Positions 63,609-64,000 of a stretch of DNA of 64,000 nucleotides are shown one piece after another (the first letter of the stretch is position 1; every line of letters begins with the position of its first letter). Below the pieces are notes generated by a model. That model made no database searches, had not been told where the DNA came from, and saw only the letters and a program-made list of their open reading frames with translations. Where the stretch lies: the NCBI GenBank assembly GCA_963678675.1, contig OY783200.1, positions 25,434,190 to 25,498,189 of the forward strand, in the 5' to 3' direction. A program made the translations under genes and the position numbers. The DNA comes from Xiphydria camelus. Taxonomy: Eukaryota; Arthropoda; Insecta; Hymenoptera; Xiphydriidae.

Positions 63609-64000
63609 GTAACTTTCGCAGACGAGTGTTCACCCCGGCCGCCCCCGTTCCACCGGAGATCGATATCGTCGCCGACGGCCCGTTGTCTCCGTGTGCCAGC
63701 GCCGACCCTAACCCCCCCGGCAATCCGCGGACGCGAATTTGTTGAATGAACGTCAGGGGCGAAGGGGGGAATTTATTTGAAGACCGCATCGCAATTTCTT
63801 TGTATGGCTATGGTAGCGAGGGAAATTTTGGAAAGTTATTGTAGCGGAGAGACGAGAGGCATCGGTCGATTCTTGCTTGAGGCTTGACATCCTGTGTTTG
63901 TCTCCATTGGAACAATGAATTCTTGTCGTAAATTGCGAGAGATCGGAGAAGGAAACTCCAAAATTTCTTTTATAATGAGCTGTCTTGCTTTGCGCCATAT
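63609..64000 (+). other. Start of intron 1 of the unidentified gene
   Basis: Follows the GTAACT donor. Frames downstream of it are Pro/Arg-rich without similarity. Nothing else seen. Confidence 0.45.

Overview
The window is nuclear DNA of an arthropod, most likely an insect. Genes are split by many short introns with GT..AG borders, coding stretches are GC- and CpG-rich, and simple repeats and small inverted-repeat elements are abundant. The high CpG content and the TAGGTA/TACCTA-rich spacers suggest Hymenoptera, but that is an inference; nothing here fixes the species. I see no bacterial operon, CRISPR array, rRNA or clear tRNA.

Layout. 0-5.8 kb: noncoding, with two copies of an inverted-repeat element. 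6.2-19.2 kb (+): an SLC16 monocarboxylate transporter with two alternative first coding units, each encoding its own first membrane helix and both joining the same downstream exons. 19.3-28.6 kb: a largely AT-rich gene desert ending in a GC-rich 648-bp tandem duplication. 28.56-29.0 kb: two inverted-repeat elements and a hairpin just upstream of the next gene. 29.1-33.6 kb (+): a complete 12-exon importin-9. 34.0-38.0 kb (-), extending further 5': a PDZRN3/4-like two-PDZ scaffold that meets importin-9 tail to tail. 42.9-50.1 kb: an AT-rich block full of repeats and small elements, bounded by two related ~118-bp direct repeats. 50.7-62.1 kb (-): four genes in a row, BORCS6, a secreted four-MAM-domain protein, a small NEK-like kinase and the deubiquitinase OTUD5. 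63.5 kb (+): the first coding exon of a gene that leaves the window.

I rebuilt the gene models by matching splice sites and reading phase from exon to exon. Predicted lengths are importin-9 1042 aa, OTUD5 574 aa, MAM protein 962 aa, kinase 313 aa, BORCS6 235 aa and the short transporter isoform 690 aa. For importin-9 and OTUD5 these agree with the human lengths as I remember them. The genes are not a pathway: nuclear import, lysosome positioning, ubiquitin removal, metabolite transport and scaffolding are ordinary neighbours. The less ordinary material is the duplicated first-helix exon of the transporter, the Asp-rich linker in the PDZRN protein, and the families of nonautonomous elements, including one nested inside a tandem array.
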